Below, in pieces: positions 1 through 7,906 of a stretch of DNA of 64,000 nt (positions are counted from its first letter, which is position 1; every line of letters starts with the position of its first letter). Below the pieces are notes generated by a model. The model was given only the letters and a program-made list of their open reading frames with translations. It searched no databases and was not told the origin of the DNA. This DNA comes from an uncultured Oscillospiraceae bacterium (GTDB taxonomy: Bacteria; Bacillota; Clostridia; Oscillospirales; Oscillospiraceae), in assembly GCA_944387015.1 (NCBI GenBank), contig CALXDH010000005.1, positions 23,675 to 87,674 on the forward strand, in the 5' to 3' direction. Both the position numbers and the translations under genes were made by a program.

Positions 1-1
1 C

Positions 2-517
2 ATCGGCATCCCGGTGGTGGCGTCCATCCGCAAGGTGACGCAAATGCCCCTGGACGTCCATTTGATGATCGTGCAGCCGGTGCGGTATGTGGAGCAGTTC
101 TGCGATGCCGGAGCGGATCTGGTGACGATCCATGTGGAGTCGGACACGCCGGAGAAGATCCAGGAGGCCCTGGACAAGATCCACGCCAAGGGCAAGCGGG
201 CGGGCATCGTCCTCAAGCCCGGCACCCCCGCCGAGGCGGCGCTGCCCTATCTGGAGCAGGTGGAGCTGATCCTGGTGATGACGGTGGAGCCGGGCTTCGG
301 CGGCCAGAAGTTCATGGCCGACCAGATGCCCAAGGTCTCCGCCCTGCGCAAATGGATCGACGAGAAGAACCCCGGCTGCGAGCTGGAGGTGGACGGCGGC
401 GTGGGCCCCGACACCTGCGGCACCTGCATCGCCGCCGGCGCCAACGTGCTGGTGGCGGGCAGCGCCGTCTACAAGGCGGAGGACATCCCCGCCCGGATCG
501 CCCAGCTGCGGGGCTGA
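2..517 (+). CDS. rpe: Ribulose-phosphate 3-epimerase, 5' end cut by the window
   Basis: Interconverts ribulose 5-phosphate and xylulose 5-phosphate in the pentose phosphate pathway, in the cytoplasm. The frame is open from the first bases of the window, so the gene starts upstream; about 171 residues remain of a family that usually has about 215-225. Visible family motifs are PLDVHLMI (with the metal-binding His), VTIHVES, GIVLKPGTP, VMTVEPGFGGQKF, LEVDGGV and the phosphate-binding end VAGSAVY. The next gene starts 15 bases downstream with its own AGGAGGA site, so the two may be co-transcribed. Confidence 0.93.
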   Translation: MGIPVVASIRKVTQMPLDVHLMIVQPVRYVEQFCDAGADLVTIHVESDTPEKIQEALDKIHAKGKRAGIVLKPGTPAEAALPYLEQVELILVMTVEPGFGGQKFMADQMPKVSALRKWIDEKNPGCELEVDGGVGPDTCGTCIAAGANVLVAGSAVYKAEDIPARIAQLRG

Positions 518-532
518 GAACAGGAGGATCGG

Positions 533-1513
533 ATGATGAAACAGATCGACGAGCTGCCCCGGCTGAAGCTGGGGGTGTTCCCCACCCCCTTTTACAAGCT
601 GGAGGGCATCAGCGCCCGCTATGGCCGGAACATCTGGATCAAGCGGGACGACCTTTGCGGCGTGGCCCTGGGAGGCAACAAGGTCCGCAAGCTGGAATTT
701 CTGCTGGCGGACGCCCAGCGCCGGGGCTGCGACACGGTGCTGACCACCGGCGGCGCCCAGTCCAACCACGCCATGCTCACCGCCGCCTGTGCCGCCCGGC
801 TTGGGATGCGGTGTGAGCTGCTGCTGAAAAAGCGGGGCGTCACGGACCGCCGGGGCAATCTGGTGCTGGATGAGGTCTACGGCGCCTCCGTCCGCTTTTT
901 TGACACCGACGATTATGCGGACATCTACGAGGCCATGAACGAGCGGAGCATCGAGCTGGCGGAGGAGGGTCATCGGGCCTATCCCATCCCCGTGGGCGGG
1001 TCCACCACCCTGGGCACCCTGGGGTATGTGGGCTGCGTCCGGGAGATCGCCTGGCAGGCCAAGGCGGCGGGCATGTGCCCGGCCCATCTCGTCAGCGCCA
1101 CCGGTTCCGGCGGGACCACCGCCGGACTGCTGCTGGGGGCGTCGCTGGAGCTGCCGGAGACGAAGGTCACCGGCATCGGCGTGGACGACGAGCCGTTTGA
1201 AGACATCGTCTCCCAGCTGGCCGCCGGTGCGGCGGAGCTGCTGGAGGGGACCATTTCCCGCCGGGAGGGGGATTTCTCCATGGTCTACCATGTGGGGGCC
1301 GGGTATGCCGTGCCCAACCCGGAGGACACCCCCTACCTGGAGGAGCTGGCCCGGACCGAGGGGATCCTGCTGGACCCGGTGTACACCGGCAAGGCCTGGG
1401 TCGGGATGCTGAAGCTGCTCTCCCAGGGCGGCTTTGGCGAGACGGGGGATGTGGTGTTCGTCCACACCGGCGGCGCCGCGGCGCTGTTCGCCATGGATCT
1501 GCCCCGGGCGTGA
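533..1513 (+). CDS. PLP-dependent D-cysteine desulfhydrase / ACC deaminase family protein
   Basis: A 326-residue fold-type II PLP enzyme. The N-terminal LPRLKLGVFPTPFYKLE, the lysine motif GGNKVRKLEF (K50 expected to hold PLP), the GGAQSNHA loop and the phosphate-binding SGGTTAGLLLG are typical of the D-cysteine desulfhydrase/ACC deaminase family. Members release pyruvate and ammonia from D-cysteine or related amino acids, or act on ACC; the sequence alone does not fix the substrate, but bacterial members of this type are mostly D-cysteine desulfhydrases. An AGGAGGA site lies just upstream of the paired ATG codons at 533 and 536, so either could be used. It sits between rpe and recR, which gives no functional hint. 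Confidence 0.85.
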   Translation: MMKQIDELPRLKLGVFPTPFYKLEGISARYGRNIWIKRDDLCGVALGGNKVRKLEFLLADAQRRGCDTVLTTGGAQSNHAMLTAACAARLGMRCELLLKKRGVTDRRGNLVLDEVYGASVRFFDTDDYADIYEAMNERSIELAEEGHRAYPIPVGGSTTLGTLGYVGCVREIAWQAKAAGMCPAHLVSATGSGGTTAGLLLGASLELPETKVTGIGVDDEPFEDIVSQLAAGAAELLEGTISRREGDFSMVYHVGAGYAVPNPEDTPYLEELARTEGILLDPVYTGKAWVGMLKLLSQGGFGETGDVVFVHTGGAAALFAMDLPRA

Positions 1514-1557
1514 GATGGCCCGGTCCCATTGAAGGATAAAGGAGCGTTACCAGTATT

Positions 1558-2157
1558 ATGGAGTATTTTCCCGCACCGCTGCAAAATCTGGTGGAGCAGT
1601 TCGCCCGGCTGCCGGGCATCGGCGGAAAATCCGCCCAGCGGCTGGCTTTTTATGTGTTGGGCCTGCCGGAGGAGGAGGCCAAGGCCTTCGCCGACGCCAT
1701 TGTGGACGCCAAGCGCAACGTCACCTGCTGCCCGGTATGCCAGAACTTCACCGCCGGGGGCCTGTGCCCCATCTGCGCCTCCCCCAAGCGGGACCCGTCC
1801 ACCATCTGCGTGGTGGCGGATCCCCGGGACGTGGCGGCCATCGAGCGCAGCCGGGAGTACAACGGCCAGTACCATGTGCTCCACGGCGTGATCTCCCCCA
1901 TGAACCACGTGGGGCCCGACGACCTGGCCATCAAGTCCCTGGTGGAGCGGGTGGCCAAGGGCGGCGTCCAGGAGGTCATCATGGCTACCAACCCCGACAC
2001 CGAGGGAGAGGCCACCGCCATGTACATCGCCCGCCTGCTCAAGCCCTTTGACGTGCGGGTGACCCGTCTGGCCTACGGCATCCCGGTGGGTGGCCACCTG
2101 GAGTTTGCCGACGACGCCACGCTGATGCGGGCCCTGGAGGGCCGGCGGGACATCTGA
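1558..2157 (+). CDS. recR: Recombination mediator RecR
   Basis: A 199-residue RecR, the usual length. It works with RecO (and RecF) to load RecA on SSB-coated single-stranded DNA. The N-terminal helix-hairpin-helix (LPGIGGKSAQRLAFYVL), the four-cysteine zinc site (C58-x2-C61 and C70-x2-C73) and a Toprim domain (VVADPRDVAAIE, then MATNPDTEGEATAMYI) appear in the expected order, ending in YGIPVGGHLEFADDATL. Transcription likely ends at the perfect hairpin 28 bases downstream. dnaX and ybaB, frequent neighbours of recR, are not present here. Confidence 0.97.
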   Translation: MEYFPAPLQNLVEQFARLPGIGGKSAQRLAFYVLGLPEEEAKAFADAIVDAKRNVTCCPVCQNFTAGGLCPICASPKRDPSTICVVADPRDVAAIERSREYNGQYHVLHGVISPMNHVGPDDLAIKSLVERVAKGGVQEVIMATNPDTEGEATAMYIARLLKPFDVRVTRLAYGIPVGGHLEFADDATLMRALEGRRDI

Positions 2158-2184
2158 GAAGGAACCTGCCAGGAAAAAACAAGC

Positions 2185-2221
2185 AAGCGCCCCGGGCACT
2201 GCCCGGGGCGCTTGGTTCTTT
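2185..2221. terminator. Bidirectional terminator between recR and the MocR gene
   Basis: A perfect 13-bp stem (AAGCGCCCCGGGC at 2185-2197, its complement at 2201-2213) with an ACT loop, followed by a T-rich tract on the plus strand. It lies between two convergent genes and can serve both. Confidence 0.85.
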
Positions 2222-2238
2222 TGCGGGAGACGTCCGGT

Positions 2239-3627
2239 TCAATCCTCCTGAAAGACCTGCGCCAGCAATTCCACCGCCTCCGGCAGGCGGTCCTGGGCCA
2301 GCCCGGCGTAGTTGATGACCAGGGTGTGGGCGTAGGCCGGGGCGGGCGCGGCGGCGTATTCGGAGAGAAAGCCCAGCCGCACCCCCAAGGACTCCGCCCG
2401 GCGGCGGAGGGCCTCGTCGGTGCAGGCGGTGTCCAGGTGCAGCAGGAAGTGGAGGCCAGCTCCCTCCTCGGCGATGGAGACCCGCCCGGCAAAGGGACCG
2501 GTCCGGAAGGCCTCCAGCACCCGGGCCCGGCGGAGCCGGTACTCCTTGCGCATCCGGGAGAGGTGCTGCTCGTAATGCCCCCCCGCCAGGAACCGGGCCA
2601 GGACGTGCTGCTCCAGGGCGGGGACGGTGCAGGCGTAGAAGTCCAGCTCCCGCCGCCAGCGCTCCAGCAGCGCCGGCGGCAGCACCATGAAGCCCACCCG
2701 CATGGAGGGGGAGATGGTCTGGGAGAAGGTGTTCATGTAGATCACCCGTCCCCCGGCGTCGATGCTTTGCAGCGTGGGGATGGGCAGGCCGGAAAAACGG
2801 AACTCGCTGTCGTAGTCATCCTCGATGATGACGGCGTTCCGGTCCCGGGCCCATTGCAGCAGGGCCTGCCGCCGTCCGATGGGGGTCACCAGCCCGGTGG
2901 GATAGTGGTGGGAGGGCGAGAGATGGGCCGCCGTGGCGCCGGAGGCGGAAAGGGCCGTGAGGTCCATGCCCTGGCTGTCCAGCGGCACGGGACAGCAGCA
3001 GACGCCGCATTTGCCATAGACCTGACGGATCTTGGGATAGCCCGGGTCCTCCACCGCCAGCACCGTCTCCCGGCCCAGCAGCTGGGCCAGCAGCAGATAC
3101 AGGTATTCCGCCCCGGCGCCCACCACGATCTGCTCCGGAGAGACCGCCATGCCCTTGTAGTCCCGCAGGTCGTCGGCGATGGCCTGCCGCAGGGCGGGCA
3201 GGCCCTGGTGGGGCACCGGCCGCAGCAGGGCGTTGCCGTCCTCCGTCAGCACCTGCCGGGTCAGCCGGGCCCAGGTGGCCACCGGGAAGCGGGTGGTGTC
3301 CACCTGGTTGCTCTTGAGATCCAGACGCCAGTGCTTCACCGCCTCCGGCGGGGGCGGCGGAGGCGGCGGGGCCTGGGGCAGGCGGGCCACCTGGGCGACG
3401 AAAAAGCCCCGTTTGGGGCGGGTGAAAACATACCCCTCTGCCTCCAGCTGGGCATAGGCGTTTTCCACCGTGATGACGGAGATGCGCAGATGCTCCGCCA
3501 GCGCCCGCTTGGAGGGCAGCCGCTCCCCGGCGGCCAGGGCGCCGCTGAGGATGTCCTCCCGGATGCGGCGGTAGAGATATTCATACAAAGGCAGCCCGCC
3601 CCGCTCTTCCAGGGAATATGTCAGCAT
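2239..3627 (-). CDS. MocR-type regulator (GntR wHTH fused to class I aminotransferase domain) lacking the PLP lysine
   Basis: A 462-residue protein with a GntR winged helix-turn-helix (about residues 8-75, including GERLPSKRALAEHL and ENAYAQLEAEGYV) joined by a proline stretch (PPPPPPPP, about residue 90) to a class I aminotransferase-like domain. This is the MocR/GabR/PdxR architecture, in which the C-terminal domain senses PLP or an amino-acid adduct. The pyridine-binding motif EDDYDSEFRF and the phosphate-contact SMRVGF are present, but the position normally held by the Schiff-base lysine reads TFSQTISPS: the codon at 2719-2721 (minus strand) is CAG, giving Gln303. It may therefore bind PLP non-covalently or sense something else. 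It is divergent from an ECF S component with overlapping promoters, which suggests it controls that gene. Confidence 0.9.
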   Translation of the reverse strand: MLTYSLEERGGLPLYEYLYRRIREDILSGALAAGERLPSKRALAEHLRISVITVENAYAQLEAEGYVFTRPKRGFFVAQVARLPQAPPPPPPPPEAVKHWRLDLKSNQVDTTRFPVATWARLTRQVLTEDGNALLRPVPHQGLPALRQAIADDLRDYKGMAVSPEQIVVGAGAEYLYLLLAQLLGRETVLAVEDPGYPKIRQVYGKCGVCCCPVPLDSQGMDLTALSASGATAAHLSPSHHYPTGLVTPIGRRQALLQWARDRNAVIIEDDYDSEFRFSGLPIPTLQSIDAGGRVIYMNTFSQTISPSMRVGFMVLPPALLERWRRELDFYACTVPALEQHVLARFLAGGHYEQHLSRMRKEYRLRRARVLEAFRTGPFAGRVSIAEEGAGLHFLLHLDTACTDEALRRRAESLGVRLGFLSEYAAAPAPAYAHTLVINYAGLAQDRLPEAVELLAQVFQED

Positions 3628-3665
3628 ATGGCACCCCCAAACTGATCTTATAAAAAAAGAATAAA

Positions 3666-3706
3666 TTGAATATTTTCACCATATCACATTTGCCGTACAA
3701 TGGCAA
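3666..3706. promoter_or_regulatory. Overlapping divergent promoters of the MocR and ECF S-component genes
   Basis: Minus strand, for the MocR gene: TTGCCA (complement of 3701-3706), 17 bases, TATGGT (complement of 3678-3683). Plus strand, for the S component: TTTCAC (3674-3679), 16 bases, TACAAT (3696-3701). The hexamers interlock, so a protein bound here would affect both genes. The minus-strand promoter matches consensus better than the plus-strand one. Confidence 0.5.
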
Positions 3707-3734
3707 CCAGAAATCCCGAAAGGAGCTGGGACAC

Positions 3735-4274
3735 ATGGAAAAGACGATGGGGCGGCAGGCCCGGTCCGGAGACCGGGTCAAGACGCTGGTGCTGACGGCG
3801 GTGGTGGCCGCCATGGCCTGCGCCGCCACGCTGGCGGTACAGATCCCCTCCCCCACCGGAGGCTATCTGAATCTGGGAGACGCGGTGGTGCTGCTGGGGG
3901 CGTATCTGCTGGGGCCGGGTTGGGGCGCGGCGGCAGGCGCCGTCGGTCCGGCGTTGGCGGACCTCATGACCTATCCGGCCTATGTCCCCGCGACCTTGCT
4001 CATCAAGGCGGTGATGGGCTTTGCGGCGGGCACGCTGTACAGCCGGCTGCGGACCCGGGGCTGGGGCGCGCTGGTGTGCGGCATCGTGGGCGAGATCCCC
4101 ATGGTGGCGGGTTACTGGCTCTACGACGCCCTTCTGGTGGGCAGCCTGGCAGGCAGCGCCGCCGGGGTTCCCGCCAACCTGGTCCAGGCCGTGTTCGGCG
4201 TGGCGGTATCCACCCTGCTGGCCACGGCACTGCGCCGCAGCAGCTATGTGCGCCGGGAGTTTCCCCGGCTGTGA
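3735..4274 (+). CDS. ECF transporter S component (vitamin uptake, substrate unassigned)
   Basis: A hydrophobic protein of 179 residues with about six predicted membrane segments. The pattern IPSPTGGYLNLGDAVVLLGAYLLGP followed by GAAAGAVGPALADL, split here across neighbouring segments, is typical of the ECF substrate-binding S-component family that includes predicted pyridoxine, pantothenate and riboflavin carriers. S components pair with a shared EcfA-A'-T energising module, which is not in this window. The ATG at 3735 is preferred because AGGAGCTGGG lies just before it; an upstream start at 3666 would run through the promoter. The divergent MocR regulator makes a B6-type vitamer or a related substrate plausible, but that is inference only. 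Confidence 0.8.
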   Translation: MEKTMGRQARSGDRVKTLVLTAVVAAMACAATLAVQIPSPTGGYLNLGDAVVLLGAYLLGPGWGAAAGAVGPALADLMTYPAYVPATLLIKAVMGFAAGTLYSRLRTRGWGALVCGIVGEIPMVAGYWLYDALLVGSLAGSAAGVPANLVQAVFGVAVSTLLATALRRSSYVRREFPRL

Positions 4275-4282
4275 GACGAAAA

Positions 4283-4320
4283 AAGCGAACGGAGGGGTCG
4301 ACCCTCCGTCCGCTTTTCCG
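4283..4320. terminator. Bidirectional terminator
   Basis: Hairpin AGCGAACGGAGGG / CCCTCCGTCCGCT with one mismatch and a short loop, flanked by A-rich (left) and T-rich (right) tracts, between the convergent S-component and DUF975 genes. Confidence 0.8.
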
Positions 4321-4327
4321 TTATTTG

Positions 4328-5161
4328 TTATTCAAAGAAGGTGGGGCCGCCCAGGTCGTCGGGACCGGTGCGGGGCGGACGGTCCGCCCGGACGCCGGAG
4401 GTGTCCTTGGCGGTGTCAAAGTACCCCAGTTCCACGCACTGGTAGTTGGGCAGGTAGAAAAGGCTCACCAGCAGGGTCCACAGGCTGCACACCAGCGTCC
4501 AGACCCAAAGGGGGAGGAAGGCGAAGGGAGAAACCTGAACGGAAAAGACGGCGGCGTCATAAAGGTCGGTGGACTCCAGCACGCTCCAGTACAGCACGCC
4601 GGCCTCAATCATGGACGGCAGCGTGGCCAGCAGATTCCAGCCGATATAGCTCAGATCCAGTATAAACACCTGGCCCTTGTAGCCCAGCGTCTGGCGCTTG
4701 CTCATGTTCAGGGCCTCCAGGATGCCGATGTCCGGATTCTCATATAAATTATAGAGGGCGAACCGGTAGCGGTAGGATGCGATGATGCCGGGAATGACGA
4801 ACAGCAGCGACCACAAAAAGGTGAACACGGCGATCAGAATGTTCAGACCGATGACCTTTCCCACAAAGGAAAACCCGTCGAAAAGCGTCAGGTATTCGGC
4901 CCGCTGGCCCTGGCGGATCGCCATGCAGTACATCACAAAGCCGGCCGCCAGAACGGCGCTCATCAGATTGGTGAGAATGCTGACAAACGTGCTCAGGATC
5001 CCGCCCGACCCTGCGGAGCTGGTAAGGCTGTTCACCAGGGACAGTACCACCAAAATCCCCAGATACAGCGCCGTCATGCCCCGGGAGCTGACCTGGGCGG
5101 TGCGCAGCAGTTCTCTGGTCTCCTCTTTTAAACGTCTTCGGTCGACGATTGCAGCCATCAT
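4328..5161 (-). CDS. DUF975 family integral membrane protein
   Basis: A 277-residue membrane protein of unknown function. It has a basic N-terminus (AAIVDRRRLKEETRELLRTAQVS), about five or six membrane segments, and motifs recalling DUF975: FVIPGIIASYRYRFALYNLYENPDI, here read across 4738-4800, then ALNMSKRQTLGYKGQVFILDLSYIGW further on. The start at 5161 (or the adjacent Met at 5158) is chosen because GAGGAGG lies about 10 bases upstream; the longer frame to 5272 would cover the promoter. It is transcribed divergently from the rnf operon. Confidence 0.8.
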   Translation of the reverse strand: MMAAIVDRRRLKEETRELLRTAQVSSRGMTALYLGILVVLSLVNSLTSSAGSGGILSTFVSILTNLMSAVLAAGFVMYCMAIRQGQRAEYLTLFDGFSFVGKVIGLNILIAVFTFLWSLLFVIPGIIASYRYRFALYNLYENPDIGILEALNMSKRQTLGYKGQVFILDLSYIGWNLLATLPSMIEAGVLYWSVLESTDLYDAAVFSVQVSPFAFLPLWVWTLVCSLWTLLVSLFYLPNYQCVELGYFDTAKDTSGVRADRPPRTGPDDLGGPTFFE

Positions 5162-5233
5162 GCAGTGGGCCTCCTCTTCGTTGTTTGGCGAAAAACCGGA
5201 AACAGCGGTGAAAAAAACGAGCTGTTTGAGGGC

Positions 5234-5262
5234 AGTGTACCATGCTTTTTCACAAATGGCAA
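5234..5262 (-). promoter_or_regulatory. Promoter of the DUF975 gene
   Basis: On the minus strand TTGCCA (complement of 5257-5262), 17 bases, TACACT (complement of 5234-5239). Placed about 75 bases upstream of the start codon. Confidence 0.55.
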
Positions 5263-5371
5263 GAGCGCGCAATCCCGGGAAATTTCATGGGAAGTCTGGA
5301 AAAGATATGGAAAAGCGGAACAAACCAAATAAAAAAAGGGATTATTTCCGTAAAAAAAGTTGTTCATTGTC

Positions 5372-5400
5372 TGGACATTTTTGAGATTAGGGTGTAGAAT
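5372..5400 (+). promoter_or_regulatory. Promoter of the rnf operon
   Basis: TGGACA (5372-5377), exactly 17 bases, TAGAAT (5395-5400). It matches sigma-A consensus at 5/6 and 5/6 positions. It lies in the 352-base gap 5162-5513, which otherwise holds the opposing DUF975 promoter and a GC-rich leader (5430-5480) with a possible small hairpin (GACCC ... GGGTC). Confidence 0.65.
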
Positions 5401-5513
5401 GAAACGCAGTATGTGATAGTATCAACAGGGCATGCCCATCCCGACCCGTGCCGGCGGGCCGGGGTCTCCTTTCGCTCTGGGGGCTATCAGGAGAAAAAAT
5501 GAGGTGAAAGACA

Positions 5514-6890
5514 ATGGCACAAGCTTTCTTTGGCGGCGTTCATCCCAACGACATGAAAGCCGCTACCAATGAAAAGGCCATCGAGCAGCTGGCACCCCCA
5601 GCCCAGGTGGTCATTCCCATGTCCATGCACTTTGGCGCACCGTGCACGCCCCTTGTCAAGGTAGGCGACCATGTCAAGGTGGGTCAGAAGATCGGCGAGT
5701 TCCATGGCCTGGGCGCACCGATCCATGCCAGTGTTTCCGGTACGGTGAAGGCAGTGGAGCCCCGTCCCTATTCCATGGGCGGCAACATGATGTCCGTGGT
5801 GATCGACAACGATTTCCAGGATGAGATCTCCGAAGAGGTCAAGGCTCCCGCCAACCCCGACGCGCTGTCTGTTGAGGAAATGGTGGAGATCGTCAAGAAC
5901 GCCGGTATCGTCGGTATGGGCGGCGCGACCTTCCCCACTCACGTGAAGATCACCAGCGGCATCGGCAAGGTGGACACCGTCATCATCAACGGCGCCGAGT
6001 GCGAGCCCTACATCACCGGCGACCACCGCACCATGCTGGAGCGCCCCGAGGAGATCATCGGCGGCTGCGTGTATCTTGCAAAGATGTTCGGCGTGGACAA
6101 AGTGATCATCGGCGTGGAGGATAACAAGCAGAACGGCATCGACGCCATGAACAAGGTCATTGCCGAGAAGAAGGCCCCCGTCGTGGTGGAGCCTCTGCAC
6201 TGCCGTTACCCCCAGGGCGGTGAGAAGCAGCTGTGCCAGGCCATCACCGGCAAGCAGGTGCCTCCCGGAGGCCTGCCCGCCAACATCGGCTGCGCCGTGT
6301 TCAACATCAACACCACCTGCGCCATCTACCGTGCCATCACCACCGGCATGCCCGTGGTGAAGAAGATCGTCACGGTCTCCGGTTCCGGCGTGGTGGAGCC
6401 CAAGAACATCGAGTGCCCCATCGGCACCCCCGTGTCCTGCCTGTTCGACGCCTGCGGCGGACTCAAGGACGGTACATACAAGCTGGTGTGCGGCGGCCCC
6501 ATGATGGGCATGGCCCAGTACACCGCCGACATCCCCGTCGCCAAGGGCACCGGCGCCATGCTGGCCTTCTGCGAGAACGAGGAGCAGACCGTGGAGCATC
6601 CCCAGTGCATCCGCTGCGGCAAGTGCGTTTCCGCCTGCCCCATGCACCTGGAGCCTCTGTTCATGTACCAGTATGCCTCCAAGGGCATGGTGGATGAGCT
6701 CAACGACGCCCACATCATGGACTGCATGGAGTGCGGCGCCTGTTCCTACATCTGCCCGGCCCGGATGCACCTGACCCATATGTTCAAGACCGGCAAGCAG
6801 CTGCTCAAGGATAAGATGGCTGCCGACAAGGCGGCCGCCGAGGCAAAGAAAGCGGCCGCTGAAGAGAAGAAGGAGGCTGTCAACAAATGA
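5514..6890 (+). CDS. rnfC: Rnf complex subunit RnfC
   Basis: Membrane-associated subunit (458 residues) of the ion-translocating ferredoxin:NAD+ oxidoreductase; it carries the NADH/FMN site and two [4Fe-4S] clusters. Visible: the N-terminal barrel with GVHPNDMKAATNEK, the FMN/NADH region GIVGMGGATFPTHVKI and INGAECEPYITGDHR, then two cluster motifs CIRCGKCVSACPM and CMECGACSYICPA. The C-terminus is a Lys/Ala-rich tail (AADKAAAEAKKAAAEEKK). The start is set by GAGGTG seven bases upstream. It is the first gene of a six-gene operon with overlapping junctions; its stop overlaps the rnfD start (ATGA). Confidence 0.97.
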   Translation: MAQAFFGGVHPNDMKAATNEKAIEQLAPPAQVVIPMSMHFGAPCTPLVKVGDHVKVGQKIGEFHGLGAPIHASVSGTVKAVEPRPYSMGGNMMSVVIDNDFQDEISEEVKAPANPDALSVEEMVEIVKNAGIVGMGGATFPTHVKITSGIGKVDTVIINGAECEPYITGDHRTMLERPEEIIGGCVYLAKMFGVDKVIIGVEDNKQNGIDAMNKVIAEKKAPVVVEPLHCRYPQGGEKQLCQAITGKQVPPGGLPANIGCAVFNINTTCAIYRAITTGMPVVKKIVTVSGSGVVEPKNIECPIGTPVSCLFDACGGLKDGTYKLVCGGPMMGMAQYTADIPVAKGTGAMLAFCENEEQTVEHPQCIRCGKCVSACPMHLEPLFMYQYASKGMVDELNDAHIMDCMECGACSYICPARMHLTHMFKTGKQLLKDKMAADKAAAEAKKAAAEEKKEAVNK

Positions 6891-7906
6891 CGGATTACAA
6901 GAATTTGAAGCTCATTGCCACTTCTTCCCCCCACATCCGCGCGGCGGAGACCACCCGCTCCATCATGCTGGACGTCATCATCGCCATGGTGCCCGCCCTG
7001 GTCTGGGCCGTCATCACCTTCGGCGTGGAGGCCCTGCTGCTGACCGCGGTTTCCGTGGTGGGCTGCGTGTTCTGGGAGTGGCTGTACCGCAAGCTCATGA
7101 AGAAGCCCCAGTCTGTGGGCGACCTCTCTGCTGTGGTCACCGGCATGCTGCTGGCTTTCGTGTGCCCCCCCTCCACCCCGCTGTGGATGATCCTCATCGG
7201 TGACTTCTTCTCCATCGTGGTGGTCAAGCAGCTCTTCGGCGGCATCGGCAAGAACTTTGTCAACCCCGCCCTGGCCGGCCGTGCGTTCCTGCTGGGCAGC
7301 TACGCCAGCGTCATGACCACCTGGGTGGATCCCGCTGCCAACAAGACTCCCCTCTTCGGCGGCACCGTGGACGTGGTGACCACCGCCACCCCGCTGGCCA
7401 TGATGAAGAGCGGCGATCTGGAGGCCCTGAGCCAGTACAGCGTCATGGATATGTTCCTGGGCAAGATCCCCGGCTCCCTGGGTGAGGTTTCCGCCCTGCT
7501 GCTGATCGTGGGCGGCCTGTACCTGATCATCCGCAAGGTCATCAACTGGCAGACTCCCGTGGCCTACATCGCCACCGTCGCCGTGCTGACCTTCCTGTTC
7601 CCCCGTTACGGTGCTTCCGGTCTGGAGTGGATGCTCTACAGCATCTTCGGCGGCGGTCTGATGCTGGGCGCCTTCTTCATGGCGACCGACTACGCCACCT
7701 CTCCCGTGACCAAGAAGGGCCAGCTGATCTTCGGCATCGGCTGCGGCCTGTTCACCGTGTTTATCCGCTATTTCGGCTCTTACAGCGAGGGTGTTTGCTA
7801 CTCCATCATGATCATGAACCTGTGCGTGGCTCTGATCGATAAGTTCACCAAGCCCGCCCGCTTTGGCGTCGTGAAATCCGAAAAGAAGGAGGCGGCTGCG
7901 AAATGA
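6887..7906 (+). CDS. rnfD: Rnf complex subunit RnfD
   Basis: Integral membrane subunit (339 residues) with about nine or ten predicted segments; related to NqrB. It carries covalently attached FMN in the family. The probable attachment region reads DVVTTATPLAMMKSG, matching the RnfD position, though with TTAT in place of the more usual SGAT. Other family signatures are the early PHIRAAETTRSIMLDV and GKNFVNPALAGRAFLLGSYA. The start overlaps the rnfC stop by four bases, and the stop overlaps the rnfG start, so translation is probably coupled. Confidence 0.96.
   Translation: MTDYKNLKLIATSSPHIRAAETTRSIMLDVIIAMVPALVWAVITFGVEALLLTAVSVVGCVFWEWLYRKLMKKPQSVGDLSAVVTGMLLAFVCPPSTPLWMILIGDFFSIVVVKQLFGGIGKNFVNPALAGRAFLLGSYASVMTTWVDPAANKTPLFGGTVDVVTTATPLAMMKSGDLEALSQYSVMDMFLGKIPGSLGEVSALLLIVGGLYLIIRKVINWQTPVAYIATVAVLTFLFPRYGASGLEWMLYSIFGGGLMLGAFFMATDYATSPVTKKGQLIFGIGCGLFTVFIRYFGSYSEGVCYSIMIMNLCVALIDKFTKPARFGVVKSEKKEAAAK

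Noticed and set aside
2212-3645. A 477-residue plus-strand frame over the MocR gene.
   Set aside because: Shadow frame without motifs; the minus strand encodes a clear GntR-aminotransferase fusion.
5499-5507. A minimal ATG-AGG-TGA reading frame over the rnfC ribosome site (a similar one precedes 19383).
   Set aside because: It arises from the common AUGAGGUGA form of the ribosome site; no evidence of translation.
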